The translations under genes and the position numbers were made by a program. Positions 1 through 6,456 of a DNA stretch of 9,987 bases are shown here, one piece after another. This DNA is from Planctomycetales bacterium (GTDB lineage Bacteria > Planctomycetota > SBBH01). Below the pieces are notes generated by a model. It did no database searches. It was given only the letters and a program-made list of their open reading frames with translations, and had not been told where the DNA came from. How positions within the stretch are numbered: position 1 is the stretch's first letter; the number at the start of each line of letters is the position of its first letter. The stretch lies in assembly GCA_005239795.1 (NCBI GenBank), contig SBBH01000094.1:1-9987 (forward strand), given 5' to 3'.

Positions 1-1121
1 CTCACGATCCGGTTGACATGGTCCGATTCCCGGACGATCAATTTCAGCATCCGCGCGTCGTCGCCCGATTCGGTTTTCAGGGAACGGGCTAGCTCCTGCG
101 CGCAGGCCCGGACGGAGGCCAGGGGATTCCTGATCTCATGCGCGATCCCCGCGGCAAGCTCGGCCGACGATTGCAGCCGCTCGGCCGCGAGAAGAGCCTC
201 CTCCATGCGTTTCCGGGTCGTGAGATCCGTGAAAACGAGGATGGCCCCCGAGACGCCTCCGCGCGCGCCGCGCAAGGCCGTGATCCGAATCTCGTAATCC
301 TCCACGCCCGCCTCGCGCGGCGCGCGGTGGATCTCGCGCCGGCGGCTCCCGCCGAAGGCCAAGACCCGGCCCAGGTCCTCGATCTCACCGGCCGTCAGGA
401 TCCTTTGCACATCGGGCAACGCCTCGTCGAACCCCAGGATGCGCGAGGCCTCGGAGTTGGCAAAGGTCGCCCTTTCCCTCCGGTCAACGGCGATCACACC
501 GTCCGTAAGATTCCCGAGGATGACGTCGTTCAATTGCTCCGCCCGGCGTAGTCCCGAGGCCAAGCGCCCCCCCAGGAACGCCACGATGAAGGTGGAGGCC
601 CCCTGGAGGACGAGATAGCCGTACGGGGCGGCGCCCCCGCGCGCTCTGAGGAACTCGTCATTCAGAAACGGCAACGAGGCGGCCGCGCCGACGGTATAGA
701 CCACCGTGATCCCCGACAGCAGGATCGCCGCGGCCGAGGCATACCCCAGCGCCGCCCGTTCGGAAAGCCAGAAGCAGGCCGCCAAAATCGACGCGAAATA
801 GAAAGGGACGAAAAGACTGCGCGCCCCCCCCGTGAGGTAGACGAGGCCCGAAACCAGGAGGATGTCGACCGCTAGCTGGAGATGCCGGAACCCTTCCCGA
901 CGCCAGACGGAGGCCGGCGCCAGAAGATAGAGGACGTTCAGGAGCCCTGCCGCGCCGAGGGTCCAGAGGACGGCCACAGCGGCCCGCGGCGGGATCGCTC
1001 CCGCGCCGCTCTGCGACAGCTGTGACAGATAAAAGGCTCCCCAAGCCAGGGCCGTGAGAAGGAGCCTCAAGAAGATGATAAGTCCTGTCCGGGATCTGGG
1101 ATCGTCGCGGGCGCTCGCCAC
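1..1121 (-). CDS. pilS: PilS/NtrB-type membrane sensor histidine kinase, C-terminus beyond the window
   Basis: The minus-strand frame is open from the pilC stop to the left edge, about 373 codons without a stop. The first third is hydrophobic with about six membrane segments (roughly residues 17-35, 56-76, 90-106, 113-128, 133-160, 178-200), the PilS layout. A PAS-like domain follows from about residue 195 (LNDVILGNLTDGVIAVDR). A HisKA dimerisation domain follows, with the H-box AHEIRNPLASVRA and phospho-acceptor His328. The ATP-binding domain lies outside the window. The family phosphorylates an NtrC-type regulator; in pil loci this is PilR, which drives sigma-54 transcription of pilA (known for the family, partner not seen here). 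I chose GTG at 1121 because no ATG precedes the first membrane segment and GGGGA lies 9 bases upstream. The gap after pilC is 15 bases. The kinase call is secure. The pilS name rests on the membrane domain and the position. Confidence 0.87.
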   Translation of the reverse strand, partial: MASARDDPRSRTGLIIFLRLLLTALAWGAFYLSQLSQSGAGAIPPRAAVAVLWTLGAAGLLNVLYLLAPASVWRREGFRHLQLAVDILLVSGLVYLTGGARSLFVPFYFASILAACFWLSERAALGYASAAAILLSGITVVYTVGAAASLPFLNDEFLRARGGAAPYGYLVLQGASTFIVAFLGGRLASGLRRAEQLNDVILGNLTDGVIAVDRRERATFANSEASRILGFDEALPDVQRILTAGEIEDLGRVLAFGGSRRREIHRAPREAGVEDYEIRITALRGARGGVSGAILVFTDLTTRKRMEEALLAAERLQSSAELAAGIAHEIRNPLASVRACAQELARSLKTESGDDARMLKLIVRESDHVNRIV

Positions 1122-1136
1122 GACCGAGCGTCCCCG

Positions 1137-2390
1137 CTAACGCCCCTTTTTAATGAGGGACGGCGCCTGCAAGATCGGAAGGAAGATCGCCACAACGATG
1201 ACCCCGACGAAAACGCCCATGAGGCCGATCATGATCGGCTCGATAATCGACGTCATCGATTTTACGGTAGCTCGAACCTGCTGGTCGTAGAACTCCGAGA
1301 TCTTCTCAAGAAGTTTCTCCAAAGCCCCCGTCTTCTCGCCGACGGCGATCATGCGCGTCACCATGAGCGGGAAGTTCTTGCTCTTCGCGAGCGGCACCGC
1401 CAACTGCCCCCCCTGGCGGACCGCCTCGCGGGCTGTGTTGATGTCCTCCTCGATGAGGACATTCCCAACGGTGTTGGCCACGATCTCAAGGGACCCTAAG
1501 ATCGGGACGCCGCTCTGGATCAGCGTCCCGAAGGTGCGGCTAAAACGCGAGAGGCAGACCTTGTGGATCAAGGGGCCGAAGATCGGGGCGCTGACCTTGA
1601 ACCAGTCCCATTGGCGGCGCCCCTTGGCCGACTTCTTGATGTAGACGATGATCGCAACTGCCGCTCCGACCACGACCCCGAGGATCGGGAGGATATTCGC
1701 CTTGAGGAACAGGCTGAACCCCATGACGATCTTCGTGATCGTGGGCAGCTGCGCCCCGAGCATCGTCTTGAACATCTCCTCGAACTTGGGGACGATCACG
1801 ATGAGGAGGAAGCCGGCGATCGCCATCACCATGACAAGCGAGATCACGGGATAGGTCATGGCCGCCTTGATCTCGCGTTTGAGCTCGGCCGAGGCCTCCT
1901 GGTACTCCGCCAGGCGCACGAGGATGTCGTCGAGCTTCCCCGACGCCTCGCCCGCCCTCACCATGCTGACGTAGATGTGATTGAACCGCTTCGGATGCCG
2001 GGCCAGCGCCGCGGAGAGGTCCGACCCTCCGCGGATGTCGGCCACGACCTCCTCGAGGCTCAGCTTGAACCCCTTGTCGACCGCCTGCTCGGCCAGGATC
2101 TCGAGACTCTCGAGGAGAGGGATCCCGGCCGAGATCATGGTCGAGAGCTGGCGCGTGAAGACGACGAAGTCGTCACCCCTCAGCCGGTCAGGAGGGCGCG
2201 ACGAGACGAGACCTGTCTTCGCAAGCCACGCGGTGAGGGCCGACGGCCCCTTCGTCTCCTCGGCGAGGTTCACGACCACCAGGTTCATCTTCTTGAGCAG
2301 GGCCTGGGCGTCCCTCGCGGCCGGGGCCGCCAGCACCCCTTCCACCAGCTTCCCTTCCTTGTTGCGCGCGGCGTATTTGAATTGGGTCAT
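1137..2390 (-). CDS. pilC: Type IV pilus inner-membrane platform protein PilC (GspF family)
   Basis: A 417-residue polytopic protein, the usual PilC/GspF length (about 400). It forms the inner-membrane platform that couples the cytoplasmic PilB and PilT motors to pilin polymerisation. It opens with the typical FKYAARNKEGKLVEG segment and contains two GspF repeats. The first has FTRQLSTMISAGIPLLESLE at about 78-97 and VRAGEASGKLDDIL at 144-157. The second has FSRTFGTLIQSGVPILGSLE at about 283-302 and IAVGEKTGALEKLL at 348-361. Membrane segments fall near 180-201, 232-251 and 381-407. The ATG at 2390 gives the family N-terminus and has GGTGG about 6 bases upstream. A longer frame starting with GTG at 2486 would only add repeat-encoded residues. 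It sits between pilB and the histidine kinase, as in the Myxococcus pilB-T-C-S-R order. Confidence 0.95.
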   Translation of the reverse strand: MTQFKYAARNKEGKLVEGVLAAPAARDAQALLKKMNLVVVNLAEETKGPSALTAWLAKTGLVSSRPPDRLRGDDFVVFTRQLSTMISAGIPLLESLEILAEQAVDKGFKLSLEEVVADIRGGSDLSAALARHPKRFNHIYVSMVRAGEASGKLDDILVRLAEYQEASAELKREIKAAMTYPVISLVMVMAIAGFLLIVIVPKFEEMFKTMLGAQLPTITKIVMGFSLFLKANILPILGVVVGAAVAIIVYIKKSAKGRRQWDWFKVSAPIFGPLIHKVCLSRFSRTFGTLIQSGVPILGSLEIVANTVGNVLIEEDINTAREAVRQGGQLAVPLAKSKNFPLMVTRMIAVGEKTGALEKLLEKISEFYDQQVRATVKSMTSIIEPIMIGLMGVFVGVIVVAIFLPILQAPSLIKKGR

Positions 2391-2415
2391 CAGATGCCAC
2401 CCAGGATTCCAGGCG

Positions 2416-2489
2416 CGTGATTCATCGTTCGTGATGCGGGATTCGCAAACGGCCGCCCGGACGGCGAACTGCGAGCCACGAACCACGAA
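2416..2489. repeat. Intergenic imperfect inverted repeat of heptamer-like units (pilB/pilC spacer)
   Basis: Arms at 2421-2446 and 2464-2489 match each other in reverse complement at 18 of 26 positions around a GC-rich 17-base centre. The units resemble TTCGTGG / ATTCGTG and their complements (minus strand: CGTGGTTCGTGG at one end, GCATCACGAAC at the other). Related units recur in the 5266-5358 repeat, with 11 identical bases, CGTGGTTCGTG. No U-tract follows on either strand, so it does not look like an intrinsic terminator. Confidence 0.7.
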
Positions 2490-2505
2490 AATCGGTTTTT
2501 CTCAT
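2422..2505 (-). other. Possible 27-codon mini-ORF across the pilB/pilC repeat
   Basis: ATG at 2505 lies 9 bases after the pilB stop and is preceded by GGAAAG, a better ribosome site than that of pilC itself. The frame crosses the repeat and ends with TGA at 2424-2422, 31 bases before the pilC ATG. The product (begins MRKTDFRGSW) has no recognisable fold. It may be a chance frame, or the relic of an original pilC start displaced by the repeat. Confidence 0.2.
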
Positions 2506-2514
2506 TTCGCTTTC

Positions 2515-4230
2515 CTATTCATCTTCATCGGCGGCCGCGATCGCCAGGACCTCTTCAATCGAGGTCTTCCCTTTCAGGACATTGAGGATACCGCACCGGC
2601 GCAAGGTGATCATCCCTTTTTCCACACTCGTCTTCTTGATGTCGATCGCCAAGGCCCCCTTGATGATCATCCGCTTGATGTCGTCGTCCACCTGCAGGGT
2701 TTCCAGAAGCGCGAAGCGCCCCTTGTACCCTTCCTTGCACCGGGAGCACCCCTTCGGCTTGAAGAGGGGCCTGTCGCACTCCTCCGGCGTGAACCCAACC
2801 GACAGGAGCCGCTCGCGCGGGGCCTCCAGGGGCTCCTTGCACTCGTTGCAGAGCCTCTTGACGAGACGCTGAGCCGACACCAGAAGCGTGGCCGAGGCCA
2901 CGAGGAACGGGTCGACGCCCATATCCACCATGCGGGTGATGGTGGAGGGGGCGTCGTTGGTATGCAGGGTCGAAAAGACAAGGTGCCCCGTGAGAGCCGC
3001 CTTCACGGCGATGTCGATCGTCTCCTTGTCTCGGATCTCGCCGATCATGATGATGTCGGGGTCCTGGCGCAGGATCGACCGGAGCGCCGCCGCAAAGGTG
3101 AGGCCGCGCTTGACGTTCACCGCCACCTGATTGATCCCCTCGAGCTGGTACTCGACCGGGTCCTCGACCGTGACGAGGTTCTCCTCGGGATTCATGACCT
3201 CTTTGATGGCTGAGTAGAGCGTGGTGCTCTTGCCGCTCCCTGTGGGGCCCGTCACGAGCAGCATGCCGTAAGGCTGTTTGATCGCCCACCGGAAGTCGTT
3301 CAGAGACCTCTCCTCGAATCCCAGGGCGTCCAGGTTCAGCGCGAGATTGGAGGAGTCCAGGATCCGCATGACCACCTTCTCGCCGTGGACGACCGGAAGG
3401 ACCGAGACGCGGAAGTCCACCTGGCGACCGTCGATCTTGAGCTGGAACTTCCCGTCCTGCGGCTTCATCTTCTCGGCGATGTCCAGGGACGACATGATCT
3501 TGACGCGCGAGACGATCGCGTTCTGCATGCGCTTCGGGGGGGAGAGCGCCTCGTACATGGAGCCGTCGGTGCGGAAGCGCACGATGATCTTCTTCTCGAA
3601 TGGTTCTATGTGGATGTCGCTCGCCTTTTCCTTGAGCGCCTGGGCGATGATGAGATTGACGAGCTTGACGACCGGAGAGCTCTCGTCGCCCGTGATCTCC
3701 TCGAGGCTCACGGCCTCCTCAGCCTTCTCCTCGCTGATCTCGATCCCGGTCTGGCCGCTCTGCTCCAGGAGATCCTTTATCCCCGACTCGCCGGGGTTAT
3801 AGAAACGCGCAATCGCCTGACGGATGCTGGGCTCCGTGCTCACCACGGGGCGGATCTTGCACCCCGTGACGATCTCGATGTCGTCCAAGGCCACCACGTC
3901 GAAGGGGTTGGCAACGGCCAAGGTCAGGAGGCCGTCTACCCGCGCCACCGGCAGCACGCCGTAATATTCGGAGAGGTCCTTCGGCAGGACCTGGAGGACC
4001 TCGTCTGCCACTGTCACCTTTGCCAGGTCGATCGGGGGGATCCCCGTCTCCTGGCCGATGCAGCTGATGAGGTCCGCCTCCTGGACCGCCTTGCGCTCCA
4101 AAAGCAGGTCCACGAACCCCCGGCCGTTCTCGGCCTTGGCGGACTCCTCGAGGCACTGGTCCGCCTGGTCCTGGGGGACGACCTGGCGTTTGACAAGTAT
4201 GGAGTGGATTTTCTTGTCGAATTTGGCCAT
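2515..4230 (-). CDS. pilB: Type IV pilus extension ATPase PilB (GspE family)
   Basis: A 571-residue hexameric secretion ATPase that powers pilin polymerisation at the PilC platform. An N-terminal MshEN/GspE-N-like region (about 1-145) precedes a second N-domain and the RecA-like core. Visible motifs are Walker A GPTGSGKST (328-336), Asp box VEDPVEYQ (355-362), Walker B DIIMIGEIRD (392-401) and His box TGHLVFSTLHTND (414-426). The zinc-binding cysteines C461/C464 and C495/C498 are typical of PilB and GspE and absent from PilT. The MshEN signature is degenerate: KIH and GFV replace the RLG triplets, and the motif glycines and terminal glutamines are lost, so c-di-GMP binding by PilB itself is doubtful. 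The start at 4230 is fixed by an in-frame stop (TAA, 4236-4234) just upstream. No Shine-Dalgarno sequence is visible; a 16-base palindrome lies 6 bases ahead. Confidence 0.96.
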   Translation of the reverse strand: MAKFDKKIHSILVKRQVVPQDQADQCLEESAKAENGRGFVDLLLERKAVQEADLISCIGQETGIPPIDLAKVTVADEVLQVLPKDLSEYYGVLPVARVDGLLTLAVANPFDVVALDDIEIVTGCKIRPVVSTEPSIRQAIARFYNPGESGIKDLLEQSGQTGIEISEEKAEEAVSLEEITGDESSPVVKLVNLIIAQALKEKASDIHIEPFEKKIIVRFRTDGSMYEALSPPKRMQNAIVSRVKIMSSLDIAEKMKPQDGKFQLKIDGRQVDFRVSVLPVVHGEKVVMRILDSSNLALNLDALGFEERSLNDFRWAIKQPYGMLLVTGPTGSGKSTTLYSAIKEVMNPEENLVTVEDPVEYQLEGINQVAVNVKRGLTFAAALRSILRQDPDIIMIGEIRDKETIDIAVKAALTGHLVFSTLHTNDAPSTITRMVDMGVDPFLVASATLLVSAQRLVKRLCNECKEPLEAPRERLLSVGFTPEECDRPLFKPKGCSRCKEGYKGRFALLETLQVDDDIKRMIIKGALAIDIKKTSVEKGMITLRRCGILNVLKGKTSIEEVLAIAAADEDE

Positions 4231-4236
4231 CGGTTA

Positions 4237-4252
4237 GTTTTCGCGCGAAAAC
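4237..4252. promoter_or_regulatory. Perfect 16-bp palindrome ahead of pilB
   Basis: GTTTTCGCGCGAAAAC is a perfect inverted repeat 6 bases upstream of the pilB ATG, where a ribosome site would normally lie. It could be a dimeric regulator's operator or an RNA hairpin influencing pilB translation. The role is inferred only. No poly-U follows, so it is not an intrinsic terminator. Confidence 0.45.
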
Positions 4253-4283
4253 AACTTACGGCCCCTTAGACTGTGTCGCAGCA

Positions 4284-4784
4284 CTAACGGCCGGGGCCCG
4301 CCGCACCCAGGGTATTATACTCGAGATCTAGGATCGTCAGCCCCATCTTCTGAATCCGCCACTCCTTTTCCTCGTAGGCCAGCCGCCACCACTCAATCGC
4401 GTTGTCGTGGTGGAGGATCTTCATGTCAATGAAGGGGGAATCCAGGTTTGGCGGCACCACGTGCATGAGTTTTGCGGTCCGGACGCGGTTGACAAATTCC
4501 TCCTTGTGGTTTTCGTAATCTTCCCGGAGCTTCTCCGCGGGGAACTGGCCGCGCGCGCGTATGGCCAGAGACGTGCGGAATCCGTCGACGTCCCCTTCCT
4601 GGAGAGAGGCGGTCACCTTCTCCAGCATCGCGCGGCTGACGCGCCAAGACTCGTCCACCGAAACCAGGAACGGATGGCGCTCGGCCCAGCCGGATTCCTG
4701 ACCACAGCCGGCCAGAACACCCAGGACTGCCAGGATCCCCCCAGCCATGCGCCCTGCTGGACGCTTCCCCGTCTTGGCGCTCAT
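4284..4784 (-). CDS. Small lipoprotein of unknown function in the pil operon
   Basis: A 166-residue protein with a basic N-terminus (MSAKTGKRPAGR), a hydrophobic stretch (about 13-25) and a lipobox, VLAGC, with the lipidated cysteine at position 27. Position +2 is Gly, not Asp, so outer-membrane sorting is expected if a Lol system is present. The mature part is mixed alpha/beta without cysteines, with helix-like stretches (AMLEKVTASLQEGDVDGF, KLREDYENHKEEFVNRV) and a Trp-rich segment (EWWRLAYEEKEWRI). I do not recognise a family; an NTF2-like or DUF4878-like fold is only a guess. The ATG at 4784 is preferred over an upstream GTG at 4790 because AGAGG lies 5 bases ahead, inside the end of the MshEN gene. 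The position suggests a T4P accessory role, perhaps as a pilotin or assembly factor, without direct evidence. Confidence 0.8.
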   Translation of the reverse strand: MSAKTGKRPAGRMAGGILAVLGVLAGCGQESGWAERHPFLVSVDESWRVSRAMLEKVTASLQEGDVDGFRTSLAIRARGQFPAEKLREDYENHKEEFVNRVRTAKLMHVVPPNLDSPFIDMKILHHDNAIEWWRLAYEEKEWRIQKMGLTILDLEYNTLGAAGPGR

Positions 4785-4786
4785 TG

Positions 4787-5242
4787 TCACCTCTTATCAG
4801 AACCGGCCAGGGATTCCAACCCTTTCTCGATCTCGCTCAAGGTGCTCACATAGAGGAAGATCTCACACCCGGCGGACTTCTCGAAGGTTGCGATCACGTC
4901 GGGGTCCAAGGGCCCTGAAACCGCCATGATGACTACCTTGCCGATCTTGTCCAGAGGAACGCACTGGTGGGTGGCCAGCTGCTTCGGGTCGAATATCCCG
5001 GCCACCGCCTTGCTGACGAAATACTGAGAGACCGAGATATAAGGAAGGGCGAACTGCTTGGCCAGGGTGGAGGCGATGTCCGCTTCCGAGACGAAGCTGA
5101 ACCGGACGAGGACCTCTCCCAAAAGCTCCCCCGTCCCCTTTTGCTCGACTAGGGCCTTCTGCAGCTTCTCCTCGTCCATGAGCCCCCCTTCCACGAGGAG
5201 CTCGCCGAGTTTTTTCCCTGTGAGGCGGGTAGGACGGGGCAT
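4787..5242 (-). CDS. Stand-alone MshEN/GspE-N domain protein, probable c-di-GMP sensor
   Basis: A 151-residue protein consisting of the N-terminal domain of PilB/GspE ATPases with no ATPase core. Two 24-residue MshEN motifs are visible: 11-34 (KLGELLVEGG, then L27, L31 and Q34) and 40-63 (LLGEVLVRFS, then I56, L60 and Q63), separated by five residues as in c-di-GMP-binding MshEN domains. The first residue is Lys or Leu where the consensus has Arg, and the second motif has Ser (S49) where the consensus has Gly. Residues 64-151 continue as the usual T2SSE_N tail (FALPYI, then PDVIATFEKSAGCEIFLYVST). AGGTGA about 8 bases upstream supports the ATG at 5242. The gene ends AGG TGA, which also supplies the ribosome site of the lipoprotein. 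Between pilT and pilB it could regulate either motor. The domain is clear; ligand binding and target are inferred. Confidence 0.85.
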   Translation of the reverse strand: MPRPTRLTGKKLGELLVEGGLMDEEKLQKALVEQKGTGELLGEVLVRFSFVSEADIASTLAKQFALPYISVSQYFVSKAVAGIFDPKQLATHQCVPLDKIGKVVIMAVSGPLDPDVIATFEKSAGCEIFLYVSTLSEIEKGLESLAGSDKR

Positions 5243-5248
5243 GGGATA

Positions 5249-5377
5249 TCACCTCGAAAAGCGATCGACCCGTGGATCGTGGATCGCGGGTCGTGGATCG
5301 CAGGAAATCGCCATGTCGGCGTTCCACGAATCACGAATCACGAACCACGCATCACGATAAAAAGCTGACAGGACCAT
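5249..5377 (-). other. Possible 42-codon mini-ORF filling the pilT/MshEN spacer
   Basis: ATG at 5377 lies one base after the pilT TGA. The frame reads through the whole inverted repeat and stops with AGG TGA at 5249, 6 bases before the next gene's ATG. The stop therefore sits in that gene's ribosome site, the same arrangement as the next junction downstream. The peptide (begins MVLSAFYRDAW) has no known features. It could maintain translational coupling, or be a chance frame in a stop-poor repeat. Confidence 0.25.
5266..5358. repeat. Intergenic inverted repeat built from 7-base units (pilT/MshEN spacer)
   Basis: On the plus strand, units of the type GGATCGT (about 5266-5300) face units of the type CACGAAT (about 5324-5358, roughly five copies: CACGAAT, CACGAAT, CACGAAC, CACGCAT, CACGAT). 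The arms 5271-5301 and 5319-5349 are reverse complements at 24 of 31 positions around a 17-base loop, so the transcript could fold into a long imperfect hairpin. No U-tract follows. Confidence 0.8.
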
Positions 5378-5378
5378 T

Positions 5379-6443
5379 TCAGGAGATTTTCAGAATCCGC
5401 TTCAAGTCTTCCGGATCGGGGGTCGACCCCAGCGCGACGTCGAGCTTGACGCTCCCCGCTTTGCACAGCTCCGCCAACGCCTGGTTCATTGTGCGCATCC
5501 CGAGCCCCCCGCCCGTCTGGATCAGGCTGTAGACCTGGTGGACCTTCCCCTCGCGGATCAACGACCGGATCCCGGCCGTGATCACCATCACCTCGGCCGA
5601 GAGGACCCGTCCCCGGCCGCTCGCGTGGGGCATCAACTGCTGGCAGATCACCGCCTGCAGGACGAAGGAAAGCTGGGTGCGGACCTGCGCCTGCTGGTGC
5701 GGCGGAAAGACGTCGATCACGCGGTTCAAGGACTGCGCCGCGTCGCTCGTGTGCAACGTCGCGAACGTCAGGTGCCCAGTCTCGGCGATCGTGAGGGCCG
5801 CCTCGATCGTCTCGAGATCGCGCATCTCGCCGATCAGAACGATGTCGGGATCCTGGCGCAACACGGAGCGCAGGGCCTTCGGAAAGGCGCGCGTGTCCTG
5901 CCCCACCTCGCGCTGGTTGAAGAGACACTTCTTATTCTCGTGGACGAACTCGATCGGGTCCTCCACCGTGATCACGTGCTCCTGACGCGTGCGGTTGATA
6001 TAGTCGAGCATTGAGGCCAGCGTCGTCGACTTGCCGCTTCCCGTCGCGCCGGTGACGAGGATCAACCCCTTGGGAAGCTCGCAGATTTCCTTGCAAACCT
6101 TGAGGGGCAGGCCCAGCTTCTCGATGGCAATCACCTGCGCCGGGATGATGCGCAACACCGCCCCCACCGCCCCCCGCTGGCGAAAGACGTTCGTCCGAAA
6201 GCGCCCCAGCCCCTGTAGGCCAAAGGAGAAATCGAGCTCCCATTCCTTCTCGAAGCGCGCAACCTGATCGCTCGTCAAGAGCCCGTAGACCATCTTCTGG
6301 GTCCCCTCTGGATCCAGCATCTGCCCATCGATCGCCACCAGCTCCCCATCGATGCGGCAGCGCGGGGGCGATCCCGCCGTGATGTGGAGATCGGATCCCT
6401 TGCGGTCGACCATCGTCTGGATCAATTCCTCGATCGCAATCAT
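5379..6443 (-). CDS. pilT: Type IV pilus retraction ATPase PilT
   Basis: A 354-residue hexameric ATPase that depolymerises the pilus and powers twitching. The N-terminus has the PilT signature MVDRKGSDLHITAGSPP (11-27). Walker A is GATGSGKST (132-140), Asp box VEDPIEF (160-166), Walker B IVLIGEMRD (201-209) and His box HLTFATLHTSDA (224-235). The C-terminal retraction motif, AIRNLIRE in well-studied PilT, reads GIRSLIRE here (291-298), conservative changes that should leave it functional. It has no zinc cysteines and no MshEN domain, which separates it from PilB. GGAGG lies 6 bases before the ATG at 6443. It starts 13 bases after the prepilin peptidase stop, so the two are very probably co-transcribed. 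Confidence 0.96.
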   Translation of the reverse strand: MIAIEELIQTMVDRKGSDLHITAGSPPRCRIDGELVAIDGQMLDPEGTQKMVYGLLTSDQVARFEKEWELDFSFGLQGLGRFRTNVFRQRGAVGAVLRIIPAQVIAIEKLGLPLKVCKEICELPKGLILVTGATGSGKSTTLASMLDYINRTRQEHVITVEDPIEFVHENKKCLFNQREVGQDTRAFPKALRSVLRQDPDIVLIGEMRDLETIEAALTIAETGHLTFATLHTSDAAQSLNRVIDVFPPHQQAQVRTQLSFVLQAVICQQLMPHASGRGRVLSAEVMVITAGIRSLIREGKVHQVYSLIQTGGGLGMRTMNQALAELCKAGSVKLDVALGSTPDPEDLKRILKIS

Positions 6444-6456
6444 CCGCCGCCTCCCC

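Noticed and set aside
1..551. Plus- and minus-strand frames at the left edge (13-297, 138-551, 89-388)
   Set aside because: The PAS/HisKA frame on the minus strand explains the region, including the H-box. The others are shadows.
2391..2486. N-terminal extension of PilC from a GTG inside the repeat
   Set aside because: The extra 32 residues are encoded by the heptamer repeat, have no family match and no ribosome site. The ATG at 2390 gives the normal PilC N-terminus.
2416..2489. Intrinsic terminators formed by the intergenic inverted repeats
   Set aside because: Neither this repeat nor the one at 5266-5358 is followed by a U-tract on the transcribed strand, and downstream genes clearly belong to the same operon.
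1981..3213. 410-codon plus-strand frame antisense to pilC and pilB
   Set aside because: It spans two well-supported genes on the other strand, its composition is Arg/Asp/His-rich as expected for GC-rich antisense frames, and no domain is visible.
3385..4269. 294-codon plus-strand frame antisense to pilB
   Set aside because: Mirror frame of the PilB coding sequence with low-complexity Leu/Asp/Arg content and no motif.
4284..4790. GTG at 4790 as the lipoprotein start
   Set aside because: The ATG two codons downstream has a well-spaced AGAGG, whereas the GTG would place that site directly against it.
5266..5358. CRISPR array
   Set aside because: Units are 7 bases and contiguous without unique spacers, and no cas gene is present.
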